DNA of 14,216 nt, taken from NCBI GenBank assembly GCA_937886325.1, contig CALABV010000139.1:1-14216 (forward strand), in the 5' to 3' direction. The notes beneath the pieces are model-generated. The model was not told the origin of the DNA. It did not search any database and worked only from the letters and a program-made list of their open reading frames with translations. The DNA is from an uncultured Geobacter sp. (GTDB lineage: Bacteria; Desulfobacterota; Desulfuromonadia; Geobacterales; Geobacteraceae). The first letter of the stretch is position 1. Every line of letters starts with the position of its first letter. Of the stretch, positions 1 through 6,107 are shown piece after piece. Made by a program: the position numbers and the translations under genes.

Positions 1-6
1 CGCCGC

Positions 7-462
7 ATGCAGGGTCAGAAATACTCTATCTGCCGCTTCCAGCCAGCCGGGTTCGAGTTTCCTGAACTTCGCTTCCTTGCTGCGGAGGATGCCCACGGCC
101 ACCGTCTCCGAATAGGAGATGCTGGCGTAGCTGAACGATTCGCTGAGCTGTACCGGGAGGCTCTGGCATCCAGGTGGAAGGAAGTCAAAGACTGGCTTGA
201 CTCGCTCATGAGTGCTCCTGGTCCGGTTCTCCTTCTGTGCTGGTGTCCTTTTTCGGAGGAAACGAGGGTGGCCGTCAAGACCGGAGGCACCTTCCTCTGC
301 CACTCCGGCCTGGTCGGCAAGCTCATCAACAGGCATTGTCCGGAGGTGAGGTTGCTGCTTGACGAAGACCGGGCACAGCGACTCGATGTTCGATGGCGAC
401 CGGAGAGATACGAGGTTGTGGATTCGAGGGGCGAAGTAGAGTTGCAGCAGTCGCTTTTTTGA
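7..462 (+). CDS. DUF488-like conserved hypothetical protein
   Basis: A 151-residue reading frame. The C-terminal half has a hydrophobic strand (PVLLLCWCPFSEET, about residues 72-85), then GTFLCHSGLVGKLI and a basic/acidic tail. The pairing of an 'LLC' strand with a 'CHSG..' motif before a helix recalls DUF488-type proteins, where a CHR motif follows an 'LLC.E' strand; I offer this only as a likely relationship. No enzymatic activity is established for such proteins, which are frequent in mobile elements. The start is uncertain: only six bases precede the ATG, the frame is open to the window edge and no ribosome binding site can be seen, so the gene may begin further left. Codon use is GC-rich, like the backbone genes at the far right of the window. 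It is the only backbone-like gene here on the plus strand. Confidence 0.7.
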   Translation: MQGQKYSICRFQPAGFEFPELRFLAAEDAHGHRLRIGDAGVAERFAELYREALASRWKEVKDWLDSLMSAPGPVLLLCWCPFSEETRVAVKTGGTFLCHSGLVGKLINRHCPEVRLLLDEDRAQRLDVRWRPERYEVVDSRGEVELQQSLF

Positions 463-512
463 ACTACTTTTTCCCGTACCACTTCGCTTTCGAGAGGCGA
501 GCGGGAGTTACC

Positions 513-743
513 GTGAAAAAGAAGCATCACTCTGGGCCAAGCAGCGGTCGGCCGTCTCGTGCGCTGGCCAGGCGTTCAGGACCGCCACCTGTGGTTGCTG
601 GATGGAAGGCTATGTTCACGGATGACTCGATACAATGCACAATCCGTTTTTTCTGGACAGGGAATCCGGTCATAACTGGACACGGAATCCGGAAACCAGC
701 AAAAAAGTGTCCAATTAAAACCGGATTCGCTGTCCAGTTATGA
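513..743 (+). CDS. small basic protein, probably cut short by the repeat array
   Basis: A possible 76-residue product from a GTG start with a fair ribosome binding site (GCGGGAG, 5 bases upstream). The first ~40 residues are rich in Lys, Arg, Ser and Pro (KKKHHSGPSSGRPSRALARR, then a PPPVVAGWKAMF stretch) and look coding. From about base 641 the frame runs into the 23-bp repeats, so the last ~34 residues are translated repeat DNA ending at 743. I infer that the native 3' end was lost when the repeat element arrived. The frame continues upstream to an ATG at 393, overlapping the previous gene, but the GTG has the better initiation signal. The family is not recognised, and it could also be fortuitous. 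Confidence 0.35.
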   Translation: MKKKHHSGPSSGRPSRALARRSGPPPVVAGWKAMFTDDSIQCTIRFFWTGNPVITGHGIRKPAKKCPIKTGFAVQL

Positions 744-819
744 CCGGATTGACTGTCCAGTCAATTCCGGATTCAGTGTCCAGTTGACACCGGATTGGGT
801 GTCCAGTTTACTCCGGATT
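641..819. repeat. array of 23-bp repeats, five direct and two inverted
   Basis: Direct units of the form TGTCCAG-N6-CCGGATT-N3 begin at 708, 731, 754, 777 and 800, exactly 23 bp apart; the 708 unit is degenerate (TGTCCAA). Two inverted units begin at 653 and 676 (CTGGACA-N3-AATCCGG-N6), again 23 bp apart. The whole is bounded by AATCCG at 641 and CGGATT at 819, with a short A-rich centre (699-707). Such multiple subterminal repeats are typical of IS21-type transposon ends, so this may be a transposase-less remnant or a small non-autonomous element. Alternatively it may be a protein-binding or centromere-like site for the neighbouring MraZ-like/FtsZ operon. No transposase gene and no clear target duplication are visible. 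Confidence 0.85.
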
Positions 820-1254
820 TTGCATATCAGGAAACAACCCTACAAATTCAGCGCCTTCAACGGGGAATTCTTCGTCGAATTGCCTCTGTGAATCCTTCAA
901 CCTCGCCGGAATCCAAATTGAAAAATGATCGAGCTCGCCCGCAAGCATTACCGTTCTGGAATTTTCTTCTCGCAACAGGTTACAAAGTGACTTCGGCAGA
1001 CGGATTCTTCCCCTATTGTCCATATGCCTGATAAGGCAAGAAGGCTCGATATCTTCCGGGACCGATACATGCGCGGTAACTTCATACGCTCCATTTTCGA
1101 TGGGGTGTAAACATAGTACTGCTTTCTGCCCGGCACATAGTGCATGGATGGTTGACCTGAAATCATACGAAAGAGTAATTCGAGGTCCGTCCGTGCGGAG
1201 TTCATGCCATCCTCTCAACATTTTGAAATCGCCGAACGACTTTTTTCTTGTCAT
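808..1254 (-). CDS. MraZ-like DNA-binding protein
   Basis: A 148-residue protein, close to the usual MraZ length of about 143-152. It has two tandem AbrB-like half-domains. The first is MLRGWHELRTDGPRITLSYDF (from residue 12), matching the family's 'FRG..h.lD.kGRl.lP..fR'. The second, MDNRGRIRLPKSL, is followed by a VMLAGELDHFSIW strand, matching 'D..GRi.lP..LR ... vvlvG..d.feiW'. MraZ proteins are DNA-binding regulators of the chromosomal division and cell-wall (dcw) cluster, which also holds ftsZ. This copy is the last gene of an operon with two FtsZ homologues, 105 bases after the DUF6915-like gene. A CGGAGA ribosome binding site lies 6 bases before the ATG. Its last codons and stop lie inside the final 23-bp repeat, so the natural C-terminus may have been replaced. 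Confidence 0.7.
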   Translation of the reverse strand: MTRKKSFGDFKMLRGWHELRTDGPRITLSYDFRSTIHALCAGQKAVLCLHPIENGAYEVTAHVSVPEDIEPSCLIRHMDNRGRIRLPKSLCNLLREENSRTVMLAGELDHFSIWIPARLKDSQRQFDEEFPVEGAEFVGLFPDMQNPE

Positions 1255-1359
1255 CCATAATCTCCGTATTTCGAATGTATCAGTACGTCAGTCCGCAACA
1301 AGCTTGGTAGCCATCGCTATCACACAGGCCTTTCCTTCAGGACGCGCCACCACCGCAAC

Positions 1360-1650
1360 TCAGAACAACCCCAGCCGTACGTAATCAGATTCATCTATCG
1401 GCAAGCGGTCACTCTCCGTCCACCCTTCCTCCTTCAAATCCGAGATGACATGCCCACGGGCTGCTTCTTGAGCCCCATCGCCAAACAGATCCGCCGCCTC
1501 CCGGATTCCCGCTTCGTGGTGACGCTTCCGCCTGTGGTGAAAGCCGTATTCCGGCGTTCCCGCTAATTCGTCCAGCCAGAGGTGAACATTCTCGAAAGCC
1601 TCGCCAAATATCCGGAGCGATTCAGCACAGTGGTCTTCAAAGCGCGACAT
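1360..1650 (-). CDS. DUF6915-like small conserved protein
   Basis: A 96-residue protein that I recognise as a conserved hypothetical type resembling DUF6915. Characteristic segments are HCAESLRIFGEAFENVHLWL at the N-terminus, then LDELAGTPEYGFHHRRKRHH, and a C-terminal HVISDLKEEGW. The central His/Arg-rich stretch could bind metal or nucleic acid, but no function is established. Its ATG starts one base after the TAG stop of the second FtsZ homologue, which indicates translational coupling and membership of the same operon. I cannot say whether it takes part in the FtsZ-related process or is a passenger. Confidence 0.8.
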   Translation of the reverse strand: MSRFEDHCAESLRIFGEAFENVHLWLDELAGTPEYGFHHRRKRHHEAGIREAADLFGDGAQEAARGHVISDLKEEGWTESDRLPIDESDYVRLGLF

Positions 1651-1651
1651 T

Positions 1652-2575
1652 CTATTGCATCTTTCCGCTGGAGTAAGACGAAAATACAGTTACTTTCATA
1701 TTTCCTCCAAAAACATCATCAAAATAACACCCTAACACGACATTGGTCTCTTCCGGCAGCATGTCGTTAAATACGCGCGCAGCCGCCTCGAAGTCATCCA
1801 TGGTCATGTTGGTGGAACCTTCAACGATTGCCAGGATACCGTCAGACAGTCGTATGTCCATGCCCTGCCGCGAGATGCCCTGAACTGCTCGTGAGGCTGC
1901 ATCCTTTCCTTTCTCGGGTCCATCCGCAATCCCGATCCCCTGATACGTATAATCGCCGTCGCCGAGGACTACCTTTATATCGGCAAAGTCCAGGCAGATG
2001 AAGCTCCGTTCGGTCACGCATTGCACGATGCGCCCTACGGCATGTCGCACGAGGTGGTCGGCAAGTGCCGGTTCGGACAGAATCTGAGGGGTATTATCAT
2101 CCAACGGCATCAGGCTGTTGAGTGAGATGCAGAGAAACGAATCCACTTCGTAAGGAAGGCGAGATACCTCCCTCTCCCTATTCCACATGTCGGCTGTAAC
2201 GGCGATGGTAAATGCATCGGCGTCACGCGCAGTACGGACGCAATCGACCGACATATCGGCAACCGCTGAATCTTCCATGCCGGTAACAACAAAAACCAGA
2301 TCGGTATCTCTGACAACCTCCACAAAGGAATCTTCCACCGCAATCCCATGCGCGCTGTCGGTTCCGACTACGCTCTCGCCGGCGACAAATCTGAGAGGCC
2401 TCTTTTCTCCGCAGCTGCTCAAATAATGGATTGCGTCCAGTTCCTCAGTCATTACAAAAAATTCCACGTTTTGGACGCAGTGGATCATCTTGCCTACGGC
2501 CTTCGCTCCTTTCCCCCCTATTCCGATGATCTTGATTACCATTTGACATTCGAGCTCTTCCTCGTTGGCTGACAT
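1652..2575 (-). CDS. divergent FtsZ-like protein (Z2) with lost GTP box
   Basis: A 307-residue FtsZ/tubulin-superfamily protein. The N-terminus (VIKIIGIGGKGAKAVGKM, residues 13-30) matches the FtsZ 'IKVIGVGGGGGNAVNRM' segment. The tubulin signature is gone: GMEDSAVAD (99-107) replaces GLGGGTGTG. The T7 synergy loop is kept: FICLDFADIKVVLG (192-205) carries the catalytic-type pair Asp196 and Asp199, although the usual preceding Asn is Cys194. The protein ends soon after the second globular domain and has no linker or C-terminal docking peptide. The start is set by a strong ribosome binding site (GGAGGG) inside the end of Z1, and the ATG overlaps the Z1 stop as TAATG. I infer a polymer partner that supplies the T7 loop to Z1 but binds GTP poorly or not at all. 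Confidence 0.85.
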   Translation of the reverse strand: MSANEEELECQMVIKIIGIGGKGAKAVGKMIHCVQNVEFFVMTEELDAIHYLSSCGEKRPLRFVAGESVVGTDSAHGIAVEDSFVEVVRDTDLVFVVTGMEDSAVADMSVDCVRTARDADAFTIAVTADMWNREREVSRLPYEVDSFLCISLNSLMPLDDNTPQILSEPALADHLVRHAVGRIVQCVTERSFICLDFADIKVVLGDGDYTYQGIGIADGPEKGKDAASRAVQGISRQGMDIRLSDGILAIVEGSTNMTMDDFEAAARVFNDMLPEETNVVLGCYFDDVFGGNMKVTVFSSYSSGKMQ

Positions 2576-3770
2576 TAGTTTCCCTCCTTCAGATTGTTGC
2601 TGCTATTACCTGAGTTCGAAGGCATTAGCGAATGACAATCGGCCTCTTCTTTCCTCCTGTCCAGTCTCTCTTTACCGCTGAAGTAGTATTGAACGAGCTC
2701 GTTGGACGGATTTTTTCGTAGGAATGCAGGAATATTGGTCTGTTCAGCATCATAAAACAAGCTCCCTCTTGGCCCTCGTCTTTCCGGATGGTATTTCATC
2801 TTACCCTCAAGATGTTCCGGCACATCGATTCCGATGCCAAACACAATTGCTCGGACATTTTCCAGCCCTTCGTCAGTTATAACAATGCGCGCTATCACCG
2901 GCGTCTCAGGGGTAAGCCTTTTATCAGCCATTCTGCAAGCATCTTCAATCTCCAAGTCTGACAGCGAATGACTGAGGAAAAAGCAGATGAATACGCTTTT
3001 GGCTCGTTGGAAATCAGAACCCTCCAGAAGCGAATTATCGAGTGCCCTTGTTACAGCTTCAGTTGCGCCCCTATCGGAAGAGGACTCTCCAAAACCCAGG
3101 ATCGTAAAACCTCCCGATGTTACCCTTGCCTTAAATTCAGCATACTCAGCATTCTCCAAATCCTGTCTTGCAATTGGTTCAACTATCGCTCTGACCACCT
3201 GATCCGCAGCTTCGTCCGCGGATAAAAACGCTTCCAGAGAGAAAATCCTTTTGCGGGAAAGTTCAATAAGTCGGTCGTTTGAAATCACGACAAGGCAATC
3301 CGCAAGTTTTTTCAATTCGTGAATTCCTTGCCGGGCTTTCAGGAAACGAATCCGCCCTTCCCGCTCGAACGGCAAGGTGACAATAACAAGCACCAAGGCG
3401 CCGGTTTCTTTTGCCAGCCTGGTGATGACTGGTGTGGCCCCGGTACCGGTACCACCACCAAGGCCGGCAATAAGGATTACCAAATCAGACTTGCCAAGGT
3501 GCTTGCGAATGAGATCTCTGCTCGCATACGCTTCGTTGCGTGCAATATCTATATTTCCGCTGGTTCCTGTTCCCCGTATTTTTCTGCAAATACATATTTT
3601 ATGGGAGGCCTTGGATTTACTTGTCGCGAATGCCGACGCCCCTATTGCAATAATCTCATCCCCCTGTAATAGTGACTCAACCATTCTATTTGTTGCTCTA
3701 ATTCCCAGACAACCAATTCCGACAACCTTGATTTTCAGGCCGCTTGCTGACGTTTTTATCTGAGTTTCCA
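2575..3770 (-). CDS. FtsZ homologue (Z1) with altered T7 loop
   Basis: A 398-residue FtsZ-family protein. The GTP-binding signature GLGGGTGTG is intact at 103-111. VTLPFEREGRIRFLKARQGI (131-150) matches the FtsZ 'TKPF.FEG..R...A..GI' segment, followed by ISNDRL. In the T7 loop (207-212, NAEYAE) both catalytic Asp positions are Glu; by coincidence the numbers equal E. coli Asn207, Asp209 and Asp212. NIPAFLRK at 346-353 matches the conserved C-terminal peptide with which FtsZ docks partners such as FtsA or ZipA. The linker before it is short (~30 residues), and ~45 residues follow the peptide, which is unusual. The start at 3770 has GGGAGG 5 bases upstream; an in-frame ATG at 3783 has only a weak site. 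This is clearly not the chromosomal dcw copy. Confidence 0.92.
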
Positions 3771-3837
3771 TGAGGCCTCCCATTCTTCACTTCGCCCGGG
3801 AAAACTGACCGCTGAGGTTGCCTTTCAATAGGCTCAA

Positions 3838-4182
3838 TCACTCATCATCCTCCCCGGAAGGCCCCTCATCCTCGCCGACCTCAAACTCGTCCTCATCATC
3901 CTCCAGGTTCTGTTCCAGGAGACGCGCCGGTACCTGTCGCTTTCCGGCAAAGTCGCTCTGCATGGCCAAAACGAGGAAATCATTGAAGGGAATAAGGGCA
4001 TAGTTCATTTCCGCCAGACACCTGTTCATGCGAGCCAGATAATCGTCCGTGAGCTTGGGAACACCGGCCAGGCTCCGTAGCTCGGCCCATCCGATACGGA
4101 ACATTTCCATATCTTCGCCGCCGAATGATTCGTCATACATAAGGGATAGAACGTTCGCTGTTTCAACCGCCGTGCGTGCCAT
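3838..4182 (-). CDS. conserved hypothetical protein with acidic tail
   Basis: A 114-residue protein and the first gene of the FtsZ operon. The ordered part runs from the N-terminus (MARTAVETANVLSLMYDESF) to about residue 91. A tail of ~23 residues (NLEDDEDEFEVGEDEGPSGE and on) is almost purely acidic. I have an impression of similar proteins in integrative elements but know of no function. An acidic tail could bind a basic partner or compete for a DNA-binding surface; that is speculation. The start has an excellent ribosome binding site (AAGGAGG, 7 bases upstream). The WYL-type operator lies ~45 bases before the start codon. The gap to Z1 is 67 bases with no terminator seen. Confidence 0.75.
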   Translation of the reverse strand: MARTAVETANVLSLMYDESFGGEDMEMFRIGWAELRSLAGVPKLTDDYLARMNRCLAEMNYALIPFNDFLVLAMQSDFAGKRQVPARLLEQNLEDDEDEFEVGEDEGPSGEDDE

Positions 4183-4225
4183 GGTGAACCTCCTTGGTGT
4201 GATATGGATTCACTATGACATAGTC

Positions 4226-4247
4226 ATGCGTCAAAATGTGACGCTTA
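4226..4247 (-). promoter_or_regulatory. WYL-regulator operator before the FtsZ operon
   Basis: The core is a perfect inverted repeat, GCGTCA-AAATG-TGACGC (4228-4244). Across 22 bp it matches, with one mismatch, the reverse complement of the site at 5439-5460 upstream of the WYL gene. It lies 44-65 bases upstream of the first gene of the FtsZ operon. Two overlapping palindromes sit next to it: ACTATG-A-CATAGT (4212-4224) and ATGAC-ATA-GTCAT (4215-4227), which could be a second, weaker site. No convincing -35/-10 pair could be assigned for this operon. Confidence 0.8.
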
Positions 4248-4343
4248 CTGTGGGGGGATATGAGGATACAAAAAAGAAAGGCATGCGGAAAATGTGATGA
4301 GATTTCGATAGGTCAGAAGGAGACATGGATTGAGAATGGAAAC

Positions 4344-4374
4344 CCGGGACGTCTTATTTTTGATAACGTCCCGG
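4344..4374. other. inverted repeat after the WYL gene
   Basis: Perfect 9-bp arms, CCGGGACGT and ACGTCCCGG, enclose a 13-base AT-rich loop. The site lies between the WYL stop and the FtsZ operon promoter region, where a terminator would be expected. There is no run of T on either strand after the stem, so it is at best a weak or Rho-assisted terminator, or an mRNA-end stabilising hairpin. The rest of 4183-4420 shows only the operator region and no gene. Confidence 0.55.
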
Positions 4375-4420
4375 TCTGCCGCGGACTCATGCAGGCTTGA
4401 TATTTCCGGTAAAAAAGGGG

Positions 4421-5413
4421 TTACTGGGACGGATGATAGATTTCCGACAGCTTCCGCGCTGCCATAGCAAACTCATCCCTCAACTTTTTCGGGCTCAGGA
4501 CTTCAACTCTTTCCCCGTACCCCCTGAGCCACCAGCGCAACTGGAAGCTGTCGGCCACCGTAGCCGTGATTTCGAATTTTCCGTTCTTCAGTTCCCTGAT
4601 CCGCTGATCTTCTGCTATTGGAGACTCCCGCAGTCGGAGGATATCGCTCCTTTCACAAAAAAGCGCCTTCAGTTTTATATCCCAACCGACCGGAAATGAG
4701 AGTTCTTCGGCAATGTACCTGTCAAGGTCAAAGCCTTCCGGGACGTTGACAGTCGTTTCCAGCAGAGACGCCTCACGTACCCGGTGTAAAAGAAGCAGTA
4801 TCGGGTCGTCGTAATCGTTGAGCGTGGCCACAAGGTATGTCAATCCGTCCACGAAGGCCATCCCGAGGGGGCTCACGTCATACGATTTTTCTTCTTCATC
4901 CATTCTTATGTATCTGGCGGTAAATCTTCGTCCTTCCAGCAAGGCGGTATAGACCATCTCGGATATTTCTTCAGGCACGTGAGGGGGGACGCGAGTGAGA
5001 TTGGGCGATACAACCCGCACTTTGTCAGGCCAGGACAACAAATTGGGGGGCGCAATCTGTCTGAGCCGTTCTTCAGCTATGCGGACATACGGCCGAAGGG
5101 CTGTGAGAATGCCTCGGGGGAGCATTTTGCCAACATACTCCGCTGCCAGCTTAAACGTCAGAGCGGTCACGGGATCCATGTTGGGAATGTCGTATGCGCT
5201 CGATTCTTCTTTCCATTTCCACCCGGATGGTTTCCTGCCATCGCTCTCCAGTGGAAAGAGTCTGGAGAGAAAGACGAGATCCCGTTGAATCATGCGGGCT
5301 TGCTTGTCCAGGTTGAACTCTGTGGCAAGGCGGCTTCGTATTTCGTTCACGCCAACAGCTCTCCTTCTCGGGATCATCCGAAGAATCAACCAGTGCCGGT
5401 ACAGTGAATCCAT
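4421..5413 (-). CDS. WYL-domain transcriptional regulator
   Basis: A 330-residue protein with the three-part layout of WYL regulators. These are an N-terminal winged helix (residues 1-68, MDSLYRHWLILRMI ... RMIQRDLVFLSRLFPLE), a central WYL domain (~148-222, with YDVSPLGMAFVDGLTYLVA at 169-187) and a C-terminal WCX-like domain (~240-325). Members such as BrxR and CapW are dimeric repressors binding inverted repeats at defence and mobile-element promoters; their ligands are thought to be nucleic acid or nucleotides. I chose the ATG at 5413 because GGAGG lies 7 bases before it; the ATG at 5419 is too close to the same site. Matching operators before this gene and before the FtsZ operon imply autoregulation plus control of that operon. 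Confidence 0.92.
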   Translation of the reverse strand: MDSLYRHWLILRMIPRRRAVGVNEIRSRLATEFNLDKQARMIQRDLVFLSRLFPLESDGRKPSGWKWKEESSAYDIPNMDPVTALTFKLAAEYVGKMLPRGILTALRPYVRIAEERLRQIAPPNLLSWPDKVRVVSPNLTRVPPHVPEEISEMVYTALLEGRRFTARYIRMDEEEKSYDVSPLGMAFVDGLTYLVATLNDYDDPILLLLHRVREASLLETTVNVPEGFDLDRYIAEELSFPVGWDIKLKALFCERSDILRLRESPIAEDQRIRELKNGKFEITATVADSFQLRWWLRGYGERVEVLSPKKLRDEFAMAARKLSEIYHPSQ

Positions 5414-5438
5414 TAGCATCCCTCCATAACACTCTCTT

Positions 5439-5460
5439 TAAGCGTCATATTTTGACGCAT
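5439..5460 (-). promoter_or_regulatory. WYL autoregulatory operator
   Basis: Perfect inverted repeat GCGTCA-TATTT-TGACGC at 5442-5458, the partner of the site at 4226-4247. It lies between the predicted -10 box and the WYL start codon, roughly over the transcription start and first transcribed bases, a typical position for repression. It may also affect the divergent GYF_2 gene at 5528. Confidence 0.82.
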
Positions 5461-5469
5461 TACCTGTGT

Positions 5470-5497
5470 AGTATAGAGTCTCGAATAATTTTTTCAA
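5470..5497 (-). promoter_or_regulatory. predicted sigma70 promoter of the WYL gene
   Basis: On the minus strand TTGAAA (5497-5492), a 16-bp spacer and TATACT (5475-5470) make a good sigma70-type promoter. The start point would fall just upstream of or inside the inverted-repeat operator, and ~50 bases before the WYL start codon. Confidence 0.65.
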
Positions 5498-5527
5498 GGG
5501 AAATTCTTCCTGAGAGAGGAGAAAATT

Positions 5528-5946
5528 ATGGTAAATCCGGCAGAGGGTCAGAATTCAACGGAATGGTTTACGAAATCGAAGGGGAAAGGAAAGGTCCTGT
5601 AGACGGGATGGCGGTTACCGATCTGGTTGCGTCCGGAGTACTGGGCTATGGTTCTCGGGTATGGAACAGGGAGTTTGGCGATTGGAAGCCTTTGGAGGAG
5701 ACACGTTTCAGGGAAATGATCTCTGCGCCTCCTCCCCTGACCGGGACTGCGGTAACACTGGCACTGAACATCGGGTTCTCCTCTCTGGACGAAAAGAGGC
5801 TGCAAAAAGCAGGGCACGACACCTCCCGGATGGGCTCTTCCTGGATCGTTCCCGTCTACCTCTTCAAGCGGTCCAGGATACTGAAGCAGAGCAGCGCCTA
5901 TTTTGTCGTCTGGATCGTGTGCATTGTGCTGGTAATTCTGGACTGA
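5528..5946 (+). pseudogene. GYF_2-domain membrane protein gene with apparent frameshift
   Basis: From the ATG at 5528, with a strong AGGAG site 7 bases upstream, the frame reads MVNPAEGQNSTEWF and then leaves frame and stops after 24 codons. Continuing one frame over gives YEIEGERKGPVDG, a VWN...WKPL segment, a Pro-rich joint, WIVPVYLFKRSRI and a C-terminal membrane helix (YFVVWIVCIVLVIL). This matches a GYF_2 domain (usual 'WFY...G...GPV') plus membrane anchor. One extra T in the TTT run at 5567-5569 would restore WFYEIEG and give 139 residues. So the gene carries a 1-base deletion, a sequencing error, or much less likely a frameshift site. Initiation at the internal ATG 5563 would lose the WF of the domain and has no good ribosome binding site. 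Function unknown. Confidence 0.75.
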
Positions 5947-6107
5947 GCATGTAGGTGCGATGCAACTGAAACGCCGGATGCGCCGTTGCGAGGAAAAATG
6001 ATTTGACAGTTTTTTTAATTTAGCTGAAAAAGGACCGATGAATTATGAGTGATGATTTCATTGATGATCATTTTCCGTGTCGGCGCCTCCCCATGGAGTA
6101 ATCACCC

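Noticed and set aside
641..819. CRISPR array
   Set aside because: Units are 23 bp end to end with no unique spacers, and some are inverted. This is not CRISPR architecture and no cas genes are present; the Cas4-like domain belongs to a DUF2779 protein.
2575..3770. Chromosomal ftsZ of the host dcw cluster
   Set aside because: No ftsA, ftsQ, lpxC or mur genes nearby, the T7 loop is altered, and a second degenerate paralogue overlaps it. It is an accessory copy.
4344..4374. Intrinsic terminator for the WYL gene
   Set aside because: A good 9-bp stem, but no T run follows on either strand, so it is listed only as an inverted repeat.
6045..6101. 18-codon frame just before the DUF2779 gene, ending in its ribosome binding site
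   Set aside because: No Shine-Dalgarno site of its own and too short to judge. The TTGACA at 6003-6008 upstream has no good -10 box at proper spacing.
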